A stretch of DNA of 64,000 nucleotides from positions 62,001 through 126,000 of the forward strand of contig NZ_MBEI01000066.1 in the NCBI RefSeq assembly GCF_001953985.1. Reading direction: 5' to 3'. This document shows, one piece after another, positions 55,853 to 63,537 of the stretch. Made by a program: the position numbers and the translations under genes. A model generated the notes under the pieces. That model was not told where the DNA came from and did no database searches. It saw only the letters and a list, made by a program, of their open reading frames with translations. The first letter of the stretch is position 1, and the number at the start of each line of letters is the position of its first letter. This DNA is from Mycobacterium colombiense (GTDB lineage: Bacteria > Actinomycetota > Actinomycetes > Mycobacteriales > Mycobacteriaceae).

Positions 55853-56290
55853 ATGCACGCCGCGCTGCTTTGGCTAATATTCGCGCTGGTGCTGGCCGGT
55901 TCGGAGGCACTCACCGGCCATTTGTTTTTGGTGATGCTCGGTGGGGGCGCACTGGCCGCCTCGCTAACCAGTTGGCTGACCGACTGGCCGGTGTGGGCGA
56001 ACGGCGCGGTGTTCCTGGTCGTCTCGGTGCTGCTGCTGGTGCTGGTTCGCCCGCCGCTGAAGCGACGGCTGACGCCAGCCGGGCTGCCGCGCTTGGGAAT
56101 CGAGGCGCTGCAGGGCAAAACCGCGCTGGTGCTCGAGCGGGTCGCACGCGACGAGGGCCAGGTGAAACTCGACGGCCAGGTATGGACGGCGCGCCCGCTC
56201 AACGACGGCGAGGTCTACGAACCCGGCGAGCCGGTCACCGTCATGCAGATCGACGGTGCCACCGCGGTGGTTTTCAGGAGCAGTCTGTAG
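55853..56290 (+). CDS. NfeD-family membrane protein
   Basis: The 145 residues have three N-terminal transmembrane helices (about 3-22, 25-45, 50-70) and a C-terminal OB-fold domain (about 80-145) typical of short NfeD proteins. NfeD proteins are encoded next to SPFH/stomatin partners and act with them in membrane domains. Here the SPFH gene begins 36 bases downstream. The ATG at 55853 begins the family; longer in-frame extensions lie over the divergent gene. Confidence 0.92.
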   Translation: MHAALLWLIFALVLAGSEALTGHLFLVMLGGGALAASLTSWLTDWPVWANGAVFLVVSVLLLVLVRPPLKRRLTPAGLPRLGIEALQGKTALVLERVARDEGQVKLDGQVWTARPLNDGEVYEPGEPVTVMQIDGATAVVFRSSL

Positions 56291-56326
56291 CGGCGGCGAG
56301 AACCGCTGCGAAGGAAAGGAAGTCCG

Positions 56327-57460
56327 ATGCAAGGTGCGGTTGCTGGTTTGGTGCTGCTGGCCGTCTTGGTGATCTTCGCCATGGTCGTGGTGGCGAAGTC
56401 GGTGGCGCTGATACCTCAGGCAGAGGCGGCGGTGATCGAACGGCTGGGACGGTATAGCCGAACGGTCAGCGGGCAGCTGACGCTGTTGGTGCCGTTCATC
56501 GATCGGGTTCGCGCCCGGGTGGATCTGCGCGAGCGGGTGGTGTCGTTCCCGCCGCAGCCGGTGATCACCGAGGATAACCTGACCCTCAACATCGACACGG
56601 TGGTCTACTTCCAGGTCACCGTGCCTCAGGCGGCCGTCTACGAGATCAGCAACTACATCGTCGGCGTGGAGCAGCTCACCACCACCACGCTGCGCAACGT
56701 CGTCGGCGGCATGACGCTCGAGCAGACGCTGACGTCGCGCGACCAGATCAACGGGCAGCTGCGCGGCGTGCTCGACGAGGCGACCGGCCGCTGGGGGTTG
56801 CGGGTGGCCCGGGTCGAATTGCGCAGCATCGACCCGCCGCCGTCGATCCAGGCATCGATGGAGAAGCAGATGAAGGCCGACCGCGAGAAGCGGGCGATGA
56901 TCCTGACCGCCGAAGGTATGCGCGAGGCGGCGATCAAGGAGGCGGAGGGCCAGAAGCAGGCGCAGATCCTGGCCGCCGAGGGCGCCAAGCAGGCCGCGAT
57001 CCTGGCCGCCGAGGCCGACCGGCAGTCCCGGATGCTGCGCGCCCAGGGTGAACGCGCCGCGGCGTACCTGCAGGCGCAGGGCCAGGCCAAGGCGATCGAG
57101 AAGACGTTCGCCGCCATCAAGGCCGGCCGGCCCACCCCCGAAATGCTGGCCTACCAGTATCTGCAGACGCTGCCGGAGATGGCGCGCGGCGACGCCAACA
57201 AGGTGTGGGTGGTGCCCAGCGACTTCAACGCGGCGTTGCAGGGATTCACCAAGCTGTTGGGAACCCCGGGCCAGGACGGCGTGTTCCGCTTCCAGCCCTC
57301 ACCCGTCGACGACGCGCCCAAGCACAGCGCCGACGACGATGCCGACGTCGCCGACTGGTTCTCCACCGAAACCGACCCCGTCATCGCGCAGGCGGTGGCC
57401 AAGGCGGAGGCGATCGCCCGCCAGCCTGCGGACGGCCCGGCGGGGGAGCTGACTCCCTAG
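56327..57460 (+). CDS. SPFH/Band 7 (stomatin-like) membrane protein
   Basis: The 377 residues have one N-terminal membrane helix (about 5-25) and an SPFH domain (about 27-180, with AEAAVIERLGRYSRT and DNLTLNIDTVVYFQV). A long Ala/Glu/Gln-rich coiled coil follows (about 185-275, AEGAKQAAILAAEADRQSR), then an acidic tail. It forms membrane oligomers together with NfeD in related systems. Cotranscribed with the NfeD gene. Rv1488 equivalent. Confidence 0.93.
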   Translation: MQGAVAGLVLLAVLVIFAMVVVAKSVALIPQAEAAVIERLGRYSRTVSGQLTLLVPFIDRVRARVDLRERVVSFPPQPVITEDNLTLNIDTVVYFQVTVPQAAVYEISNYIVGVEQLTTTTLRNVVGGMTLEQTLTSRDQINGQLRGVLDEATGRWGLRVARVELRSIDPPPSIQASMEKQMKADREKRAMILTAEGMREAAIKEAEGQKQAQILAAEGAKQAAILAAEADRQSRMLRAQGERAAAYLQAQGQAKAIEKTFAAIKAGRPTPEMLAYQYLQTLPEMARGDANKVWVVPSDFNAALQGFTKLLGTPGQDGVFRFQPSPVDDAPKHSADDDADVADWFSTETDPVIAQAVAKAEAIARQPADGPAGELTP

Positions 57461-57469
57461 GATTGGTGC

Positions 57470-57826
57470 ATGAGTGTGTTGACTTCCCCGAGGACCTACA
57501 CGGCGCTCGGCGTCTTCCACGCCGTCGACGCGGTGGCGTGCGGCGTCCAGGTGGCCCCGATCAAGAAGGTCCTCGATGACGTGGGCGTCCCGGAGAACAT
57601 CCGGCCCGTGCTGCCAGCGGTGAAGGCGGCCGCCGCGCTCGGTTTGCTGTCGGTCCACCGCATTCCGGCGCTGGCGCGGGTGACGACGGCGATGCTGACG
57701 TTGTACTTCGTGCTGGCGGTCGGCGCGCACGTTCGGGTGCGCGACAAGGTCGTCAACGGCCTTCCGGCCGCGTTGTTTTTGGCGCTGGTCGCCGCGATGA
57801 CGGTCAAGGGACCGGACCAGGACTAG
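57470..57826 (+). CDS. DoxX-like small membrane protein
   Basis: The 118 residues form about four hydrophobic helices (around 10-28, 48-62, 68-86, 93-112), the pattern of the DoxX-like group. The ATG at 57470 begins the family (Rv1489-like, also 118 residues). It follows the SPFH gene closely and overlaps the stop of the convergent nitroreductase by four bases. The function is unknown. Confidence 0.8.
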   Translation: MSVLTSPRTYTALGVFHAVDAVACGVQVAPIKKVLDDVGVPENIRPVLPAVKAAAALGLLSVHRIPALARVTTAMLTLYFVLAVGAHVRVRDKVVNGLPAALFLALVAAMTVKGPDQD

Positions 57827-58323
57827 TCCAGGCGCAACTCGACCAGCGGCAGCGGGGTATCGGTGTCGGTGATCGGGACGCCGAGCGTCTGCTCCAGCAC
57901 CGGTCGCATCCGCTCCCACGCCTTGGGGTGACGGGTTCGGTAGGCGGCCAGGGTGCGATCGGCTTCCGGTGTGGTCAGCACCTTTGCGACGGCGGTTCTG
58001 GGCGCGTGGCTGCCGGCGTAGACCCGCACCCGGGGGTTGGCTTCAATGTTGCGGAACCACTGGGCTTTTCGGCCGAAGCCCGACGCGACGACGTAGGCGT
58101 CGGGCGCTGAGTGGTCGACGACTTCCAGCGCCGCGTAGCGCGGCAGTCCCGACTTGCGGCCGACGTGCTCGAGCAACAGGACGCGCGAGCCGAACAGCGC
58201 GCCCGCGCGGGCTTTGTAGATCCAGATCGGCGCGCGCATGAGGCGGCGCGACCGCAGCAGTCGTGCGGCCAGGTTGGCGACGCCGGTGGGAAACCGGCGG
58301 GCTCCGCTGTTGTCCGATGTCAT
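57823..58323 (-). CDS. Deazaflavin (F420)-dependent nitroreductase-family protein
   Basis: The 166 residues match the split-beta-barrel family of F420-dependent nitroreductases (Ddn-like), with LLEHVGRKSGLPRYAALEVV and VVASGFGRKAQWFRNIEANP as conserved blocks. Such enzymes use reduced F420 to reduce quinones or nitro compounds at the membrane. The ATG at 58323 is chosen as start; the 60 residues further upstream in frame are Arg-rich and cover a hairpin, so they are not coding. Confidence 0.9.
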   Translation of the reverse strand: MTSDNSGARRFPTGVANLAARLLRSRRLMRAPIWIYKARAGALFGSRVLLLEHVGRKSGLPRYAALEVVDHSAPDAYVVASGFGRKAQWFRNIEANPRVRVYAGSHAPRTAVAKVLTTPEADRTLAAYRTRHPKAWERMRPVLEQTLGVPITDTDTPLPLVELRLD

Positions 58324-58370
58324 GCGGCCCTCCACGGTCGTCGGGGTATCCGCGACGGTACTGGGCCGAC

Positions 58371-58413
58371 GCCTGTCGCCGTCACGATCCCTGAAATCGT
58401 GACGGCGACAGGC
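58371..58413 (-). terminator. Perfect 18-bp hairpin after the proline-rich membrane protein gene
   Basis: The left arm 58371-58388 (starting GCCTGTCGCC) pairs without mismatch with 58396-58413 over a seven-base loop. It begins eight bases past the stop of the proline-rich gene and ends before the nitroreductase start, so it should terminate the upstream unit. No U tract. Confidence 0.75.
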
Positions 58414-58420
58414 TCGGTTG

Positions 58421-58822
58421 TCAGGGATGCGGCGTGGGGGACGCCGGTGTCGGCGCGGGTGGTGTCGGGATTCCCTCGCCCGGGGGCGGCGGCCAGAAGC
58501 CACGCTGAGGCCCCGGCGGCCCGGGCGGCGGCGCGAATCCGAAACCGCCCGGCATCGGCCCGCCCATCGGAGGCGGCGGGGGACCGTGGAACGGCGCCGC
58601 CGCGAACCCCGGCGGCGGCCCGGGAGGCGGCGGCGGGGGCGGCCCGACGCTGACGATCCAGGCGAAGGCGATCGCCGCGACGGTGCCGACCGCGCCGAGC
58701 AGCACGCCCGCCACTCCGGCGCCGATCACCACGCCGGTGGGGTGACGGCGGCGCTCGGGCGCTTGGTAGGCGACCGGCGCCGGCGCGGGTTGATTGGTGT
58801 TGATGTCGTCGTTCGTGGTCAT
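58421..58822 (-). CDS. Proline-rich single-pass membrane protein
   Basis: The 133 residues have a short polar N terminus, one transmembrane helix (about 30-58), then about 75 residues rich in Pro and Gly with Phe (GPPPGFAAAPFHGPPPPPMG style), most probably outside the membrane. ATG 58822 is chosen. A -10-like TAACGT at 58835-58830 leaves only seven bases before the ATG, so the message may be leaderless. It is divergent from the two-component system and carries the same upstream direct repeat. The function is unknown; an envelope-located structural or sensory partner is inferred. Confidence 0.8.
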   Translation of the reverse strand: MTTNDDINTNQPAPAPVAYQAPERRRHPTGVVIGAGVAGVLLGAVGTVAAIAFAWIVSVGPPPPPPPGPPPGFAAAPFHGPPPPPMGGPMPGGFGFAPPPGPPGPQRGFWPPPPGEGIPTPPAPTPASPTPHP

Positions 58823-58829
58823 GTCACGG

Positions 58830-58861
58830 ACGTTAAGAGCCGGGTCTGAAGTGGATCTGAA
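58830..58861 (-). promoter_or_regulatory. TCS-type direct repeat and -10 for the proline-rich gene
   Basis: On the minus strand TTCAG (58861-58857) repeats as TTCAG (58850-58846), an 11-base period, then ten bases lead to TAACGT (58835-58830). The layout is the same as at 58978 and 61663. Confidence 0.6.
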
Positions 58862-58924
58862 GAATCGGCTACCCGGCGGACGGACCTCATCCGTCACGGT
58901 GGTCACCGGCGGAGGCAAACACAC

Positions 58925-58950
58925 CTTTTGCCCGCCTTCGAGCGACAACG
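58925..58950 (+). repeat. Single arm of the 20965-type dispersed repeat
   Basis: This 26-base segment (CTTTTGCCCGCCT, then AGCGACAACG after three bases) matches 22 of 26 bases of an arm of the palindrome at 20965-21027. It has no inverted partner here. It lies between the divergent promoters. Confidence 0.6.
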
Positions 58951-58977
58951 CGGGGATGACGTCTGGGACCCGCCCGC

Positions 58978-59009
58978 TTCAGGTTCATCTCAGAACCGGT
59001 GCTGACAAT
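58978..59009 (+). promoter_or_regulatory. TCS-type direct repeat and -10 for the response-regulator gene
   Basis: TTCAG (58978-58982) and CTCAG (58989-58993) have an 11-base period. Ten bases then lead to GACAAT (59004-59009), six bases before the ATG at 59016. This suggests autoregulation by the adjacent OmpR-type regulator and a leaderless start. Confidence 0.6.
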
Positions 59010-59015
59010 GGGGGT

Positions 59016-59726
59016 ATGACGGATTGCCCACGTGCCGGCGGCGACTTCAGCGTCGGCACGCCTCGGGTGCTGGTCGTCGAAGACTCCGAGACCATCCGGG
59101 AGATGGTCAGCGAGGCGCTCGCCGATGTCGGCTATCACACCGACGCCCGCTGCGACGGCGACGGCCTGGAAGAGGCCCTCGACGGGATGCGGCCCGACCT
59201 GGTGGTGCTCGACGTGATGCTGCCCGGGCGCGACGGGTTCGAGCTGATCGACGTCATCCGCGAATGGGGCGATACGGGGATCGTCCTGATCACGGCGCGC
59301 GATGGGCTGCCCGATCGGTTGCGCGGGCTCGACGGCGGCGCCGACGACTACGTCATCAAGCCGTTCGAGCTGGCCGAACTGGTGTCGCGCGTCGGCGCGG
59401 TGCTGCGCCGTCGCGGCCGGCTGTCGGAGGTGATTCAGGTGGGCGACGTCACCCTGGACCTGGGCGCCGGCGTGGCCGCGCGCGGCGGACACCGGCTGGA
59501 TCTGACCGCGACCGAGCTGCGCGTGCTGGCTTTCCTGGTTGAGCAGCGCGGCCGGATCGTCAGCGCGGGCCAGATCCTGAACGGGGTGTGGGGCTACGAC
59601 GCCTACGACCCCAACCTGGTGCAGGTCCATGTCAGCGGGCTGCGGCGCAAGCTCGAGGCGCACGGGCCGCGGATCCTGCACACCGTGCGCGGCATCGGCT
59701 ACCGCCTGCAGGCCGCGCGGTCATGA
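59016..59726 (+). CDS. OmpR-family response regulator
   Basis: DNA-binding regulator of the adjacent kinase. The 236 residues have a receiver domain with acidic Asp23 (VVEDSE), phosphoacceptor Asp66 (VLDVMLPGRDG), Thr92 and Lys114 (VIKPFEL), then a winged-helix domain (about 135-232) with LTATELRVLAFLVEQRGRIV and the recognition region VHVSGLRRKLE. ATG 59016 fits the promoter; the frame is open upstream. It is coupled to the kinase by an ATGA overlap. I know no M. tuberculosis orthologue at this locus. Confidence 0.93.
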   Translation: MTDCPRAGGDFSVGTPRVLVVEDSETIREMVSEALADVGYHTDARCDGDGLEEALDGMRPDLVVLDVMLPGRDGFELIDVIREWGDTGIVLITARDGLPDRLRGLDGGADDYVIKPFELAELVSRVGAVLRRRGRLSEVIQVGDVTLDLGAGVAARGGHRLDLTATELRVLAFLVEQRGRIVSAGQILNGVWGYDAYDPNLVQVHVSGLRRKLEAHGPRILHTVRGIGYRLQAARS

Positions 59727-61201
59727 CGGCCGCGTCGACGACGCCGACGCCGTCGCTGCAACGTCGCGTGACGCTGGTGGTGCTGGCGCTGCTGGCCGTG
59801 CTGCTGGTGGTGCTCGGAGTCACCATCGACATCACGATGGGTGTTCTCGCCCACCGCAATCTGCACGATCGGCTGCTGGCCGCGACCTCGCGCGCCGACG
59901 CGTTGAGCGCCGCGCATACCTCACCCGATCTGCTCGCCGCCGAGCTCAACGGCGGCGGCATCCGGGCGCTCGTGATCACGGCCGACGGTACCGCGTACGG
60001 CGACCGCGGGATCAGTCCCGAGCTGAGCGACGGGCAGGTCGAACCGCCACCGTTCTACCCGCCGCCGCCCCCATACCCACCGCCGCCTTATCCACCACCG
60101 CCACCTCCGCCGTATCCGCCACCGCCGTACCCACTTCCGCCGCCGCCCGGCCCTCCGCCGAATGCCACCGCGACGGCCATCGTGCACCCGCTGCCGGATG
60201 GCGGCCGGGTGATCCTCGTCGCCGACACCACGCAGACCACGCAGGTGGCGCATCAGTTGCGCGGCTTGATGATCGGGGCGGGTCTGGTGACCCTGCTGCT
60301 CGCGGCGCTGCTGCTCATCGCGGTCAGCCGGGCGGCGCTGCGTCCGCTGGATCGGCTCACGGCGCTGGCCAACGCCATCACCACCGGGGACCGCGGCCGG
60401 CGGCTTCGCCCGGATCGTACGGACACCGAACTCGGCCGCGCCGCAAGCGCTTTCGACGGCATGCTGGATGCACTGGAACTGTCCGAGCACCGCGCCCGGC
60501 ACGCCGCCGACACAGCGCAGCGCGCGGAGACGGCGACCCGGCGGTTTCTCGTCGACGCCGCCCACGAGTTGCGCACCCCGATCGCCGGCATTCAGGTCGC
60601 CGCCGAGCAGGTCGCGCACAGCGCCTCCGAACACCGTGACGACGGGCAATACCGCCGGGCGAGCCTGTTGCTCTCCGACGCTCGCCGCGCCGGACGACTC
60701 GTCTCCGACATGCTGGACCTGAGCCGCATCGACGCCGGGCTCGCGCTCGAGCTGCACGACGTGGACGTGGCCGCCGTGCTCGACGGCGAGGTCGACAGAG
60801 CTGCGATGCTGGCACCACAGGTTAGCGTCACCCGCACCGGTTTAAGCACACTGCATCTCGACGCCGACGCGACCCGTCTGTCGCAGATCGTGTCCAACCT
60901 GCTCGACAACGCCCGCCGGTACACGCCGGCCGGCGGAGCCATCGCCGTCGACCTTCAGGCTCCCGAGGGCCTGGCGGAGATCACCATCACGGACACCGGT
61001 CCGGGCATCCCGGATGACCAGCGGGACAACATCTTCGAGCGGTTGGTGCGCCTGGACGCCGGCCGCGCCCGTGATCACGGCGGCGCCGGGCTGGGGCTGG
61101 CGATCGCGCGGGCGCTGGCCCGTGCCCACGGCGGCGAACTGGCGTGCCTGCCGCACCAGGGCGGCGCACAATTCCGGCTCACGCTGCCGCTGCGCGCATG
61201 A
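59723..61201 (+). CDS. Sensor histidine kinase with proline/tyrosine-rich extracytoplasmic loop
   Basis: The 492 residues have a transmembrane helix (about 16-38), an extracytoplasmic sensor region (about 39-182), a second helix (about 183-202), a HAMP-like linker, the dimerisation domain with phosphorylated His281 (DAAHELRTP) and the ATPase domain (N box LLDNARRYTP, GPGIPDDQRDNIFERL and GGAGLGLAIARAL). Residues 108-147 of the sensor are PPPPYP-type repeats, not found in usual sensors. It overlaps the regulator stop by four bases. It probably senses an envelope or protein-protein cue. Confidence 0.93.
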   Translation: MTAASTTPTPSLQRRVTLVVLALLAVLLVVLGVTIDITMGVLAHRNLHDRLLAATSRADALSAAHTSPDLLAAELNGGGIRALVITADGTAYGDRGISPELSDGQVEPPPFYPPPPPYPPPPYPPPPPPPYPPPPYPLPPPPGPPPNATATAIVHPLPDGGRVILVADTTQTTQVAHQLRGLMIGAGLVTLLLAALLLIAVSRAALRPLDRLTALANAITTGDRGRRLRPDRTDTELGRAASAFDGMLDALELSEHRARHAADTAQRAETATRRFLVDAAHELRTPIAGIQVAAEQVAHSASEHRDDGQYRRASLLLSDARRAGRLVSDMLDLSRIDAGLALELHDVDVAAVLDGEVDRAAMLAPQVSVTRTGLSTLHLDADATRLSQIVSNLLDNARRYTPAGGAIAVDLQAPEGLAEITITDTGPGIPDDQRDNIFERLVRLDAGRARDHGGAGLGLAIARALARAHGGELACLPHQGGAQFRLTLPLRA

Positions 61202-61207
61202 GGCCTC

Positions 61208-61238
61208 GCGGTGGCCGCCCTTCTGGGGCGGCCACCGC
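61208..61238. terminator. Perfect 13-bp hairpin after the histidine kinase
   Basis: GCGGTGGCCGCCC (61208-61220) and GGGCGGCCACCGC (61226-61238) form a perfect stem with a five-base TTCTG loop, seven bases past the kinase stop and 27 bases before the stop of the convergent gene. Likely bidirectional terminator. Confidence 0.75.
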
Positions 61239-61264
61239 TAGGCACGGCTAGCGCACGGCCGGCA

Positions 61265-61525
61265 TCAGAACCCCGGCGGTGGCGGACGGAACGGTCCACC
61301 GGGACCGCCGGGCGGTGGCGGTGCGAGCGGTCCGCCCGGCGGCGGGGGCGGTCCGCCTGGCCCGCCCGGTCCGCCCGGCCCTGGTCCCCAGGGTTGCCCT
61401 GGTCCCGGCGGTGGTGGCGGCGGATCCGCGCTGGCCACCGCGGAGCCAAATCCGGCCGCGGCCACCCCGAGGCTACCCGCGATCAACGAACCAGCGATTA
61501 GTTGCTTGATCTTCACTGGGCCCAT
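61265..61525 (-). CDS. Small secreted proline/glycine-rich protein
   Basis: The 86 residues begin with a signal peptide (about 1-33, ending AVASA) and the mature part is nearly all Pro and Gly with a few Trp and Phe (DPPPPPPGPGQPWGPGP). ATG 61525 follows GAGAGG. It has the same kind of composition as the protein at 58421-58822 and the kinase sensor loop. It carries the same upstream promoter repeat, about 100 bases from its start. The function is unknown; probably an envelope or secreted partner of the two-component system. Confidence 0.8.
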   Translation of the reverse strand: MGPVKIKQLIAGSLIAGSLGVAAAGFGSAVASADPPPPPPGPGQPWGPGPGGPGGPGGPPPPPGGPLAPPPPGGPGGPFRPPPPGF

Positions 61526-61631
61526 CCATCCTCTCTGTCGACGGTTTCTTCATCCGGTCGGCGCGAAATCGTGCTGCTCGCACCGCGTTTACCGGTCACG
61601 CCGCCCCAAGGTGAGCCGGGGCGATGCCGCG

Positions 61632-61663
61632 ACGGTAGGAAGTCAGCCTGAAGCCGACCTGAA
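61632..61663 (-). promoter_or_regulatory. TCS-type direct repeat and -10 for the small secreted gene
   Basis: On the minus strand TTCAG (61663-61659) repeats as TTCAG (61652-61648), then ten bases lead to TACCGT (61637-61632), a good TANNNT -10. The start codon is about 100 bases further, so this transcript would have a leader, with a GAGAGG ribosome site. Confidence 0.6.
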
Positions 61664-61692
61664 GATGCAGGGAGCCCCTTAGTGAGAGCCCG

Positions 61693-62667
61693 TCAGCGCG
61701 GGGAAGCCGGCGCGGTCACGGCCGTCAGGTGCCACTTGTCCAGCCAGGGCCGCACCAACTCGGCGACGGAGAATTTCGCCCGCGCCGCGCACCCGGCTTT
61801 GGGGGTGTAGGGGTCGCCGCCGCGGATGAGGATGCCGACGGCGCTGACGGTGCCGTCCTTTTCGTACAGATACACCGGGCCACCCGAATCACCGCACTGG
61901 CCGCTCGCCAGGAACACGACCTTGCTGCCGGTGATCTGCACGATCTGTCCGCAGGCATCCGCGCCGGAGCCCATGCCGAACTTGCACAGCTGCTGGCCGA
62001 GCCCCAGGTTGCTGGCGACACCGCTGACCGGCAACGACGAGGCGATCGCCGAGGACTGGGGAACGTTGTCGCCGTCCAGCGTGATCAGGCCGATGTCGTG
62101 CTGTTCGTCGTGGACTCCCTCGCTGACCGTCTCGCTGAACGTGCCCAGCGTCGCGTAGGGCAAAACACCGCCCAGGTTCATCGTCACCTTGCTGCGTTCC
62201 CCGGGGCGGTTGCAGTGCCCGGCGGTGAGGATCCCGGTCCTGCCGCTGCTGGTGTGCACCAAAAACCCTGCGGTACAGCCCATTCCGCCGGAACCGTCAG
62301 CGTAATCGACATAGATCCCGGCGCCCGGGCCCGCGGCGCTGGCGAAGGGCAGATCGATCGGTGCCACGACCCGCGGCGGCGGCGCCGGTTGCTGCGCCGG
62401 AGTGGCGGTCTCGGGGAACAAGCAGATGGCCGTCACCAGGGCGGCGATGCTGCACACCACCGCAAGGCTGAGCAACGAGGTGTGGATCTTGGCGCGGCGT
62501 GGCTGCACGGCCAAGCGGGCGAACAGGTTCCACTTCGGCTTGCGACGCCGCTCGCCCGGACCCGACAGGAAGCCCATCACGGCGAGCACCGCCAACGCCA
62601 GGGCGCTCAGCGGCAGCGCGAAGGCACGAGCTGGCGAGTACGGCGTCCCCCAGCTCGCGACCTCCAT
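61693..62667 (-). CDS. Membrane-anchored trypsin-like serine protease
   Basis: The 324 residues have two hydrophobic segments (about 14-36 and 64-85), a Pro-rich linker and an S1-type protease domain with the complete triad: His151 in TAGHC, Asp191 in HDIGLI and Ser261 in GDSGGP. Cys131/Cys152 and Cys228/Cys239 may form disulfides. The protease domain should face the outside. ATG 62667 follows GGAGAGG. A longer open frame to 63624 runs antisense to the VTT gene and is rejected. The substrate is unknown; a role in cutting envelope proteins is inferred. Confidence 0.9.
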   Translation of the reverse strand: MEVASWGTPYSPARAFALPLSALALAVLAVMGFLSGPGERRRKPKWNLFARLAVQPRRAKIHTSLLSLAVVCSIAALVTAICLFPETATPAQQPAPPPRVVAPIDLPFASAAGPGAGIYVDYADGSGGMGCTAGFLVHTSSGRTGILTAGHCNRPGERSKVTMNLGGVLPYATLGTFSETVSEGVHDEQHDIGLITLDGDNVPQSSAIASSLPVSGVASNLGLGQQLCKFGMGSGADACGQIVQITGSKVVFLASGQCGDSGGPVYLYEKDGTVSAVGILIRGGDPYTPKAGCAARAKFSVAELVRPWLDKWHLTAVTAPASPR

Positions 62668-62732
62668 CGCGTACACCTCTCCATTAGACCGGGGTTTGGC
62701 GCACCGCGCGGCGGTCTGAACGAAGTTGGTGA

Positions 62733-63500
62733 TCAGCTGATGGCGGCCGGTTCGGGGGAGTGCTCGTCGTCGGGGTGACGGTGCTTGCGGCGGTGGTGCC
62801 GACGGAAGTGATGGATCTCGATGATCAGCCCCGTCAGTCCCAGCGCGCTCGTGACCGCCGACACCAGGTACAGCAGCGCGCTGATGTGACCGGCGAGCGC
62901 ATCGCCGAGAACCACCACGGCGGTGGTGCCGGGCAGCAACCCGACCAGCGTCGCCACCCCGTAGGGCAGCACCCGCACGCTCGACGCGCCCGCGGCGTAG
63001 TTGAGCGCGGAGAACGGCACCGCGGGAATCAGCCGCAGCGAGACGATGGCCAGCCAGCCCCGTTGTCGCAGGCGCTCTTCCACGGTGTCGATGGATCGGT
63101 GGCGCACCAGGCGGTTCAGCCGCCACCCGGCCGCGCGCACCAACAGCATGGCGATCATGGCGCTCGCGGTGCTGGCGACCACCGCGATGGCGACGCCCAG
63201 CAGCGGGCCGAACAGCAGTCCGGCCGCCAGTGTGAACGCCGTGCGCGGAATGGGCACCACCGTCACGACGATGTGGGCGACCAAGAACGCCAGCGGAAAC
63301 CACGGCCCGACGGACTGCGCCCAGTCGCGCATCTGCACCGGTGAGGGCAGCGGCAGCCACGACGCCAGGACCGCCAGCGCTGTGATGCCCACCACTGTCC
63401 AGACGATCCGCGACCGGGACACGCCTCGCGCGGCGACGCCGATGGCGCAGCCGAGATCGCGGAGCGTCTCGGTGATTTTGCTGGTGGCGGAACCCGTCAC
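62733..63500 (-). CDS. VTT/DedA-like (TVP38/TMEM64 family) membrane protein
   Basis: The 255 residues have about five or six hydrophobic helices and the SNARE-associated (VTT) core: PRTAFTLAAGLLFGPLLG near residues 85-102 and LRLIPAVPFSALNYAAG near 156-172, with the conserved Arg and Pro. The family moves or flips lipids in the membrane. The C terminus is His/Arg-rich (IHHFRRHHRRKHRHPDDEH). GTG 63500. Rv1491c equivalent. It runs toward the serine protease, with 65 bases between the two. Confidence 0.9.
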   Translation of the reverse strand: MTGSATSKITETLRDLGCAIGVAARGVSRSRIVWTVVGITALAVLASWLPLPSPVQMRDWAQSVGPWFPLAFLVAHIVVTVVPIPRTAFTLAAGLLFGPLLGVAIAVVASTASAMIAMLLVRAAGWRLNRLVRHRSIDTVEERLRQRGWLAIVSLRLIPAVPFSALNYAAGASSVRVLPYGVATLVGLLPGTTAVVVLGDALAGHISALLYLVSAVTSALGLTGLIIEIHHFRRHHRRKHRHPDDEHSPEPAAIS

Positions 63501-63537
63501 GTCTTCCTAGGGTACGGGGCGCAGATGAATTAGCCGT

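Noticed and set aside
60044..60163. Tandem DNA repeat or CRISPR-like array in the kinase gene
   Set aside because: The CCACCGCCG-type repetition is coding low-complexity sequence for PPPPYP units in frame, without spacer structure.
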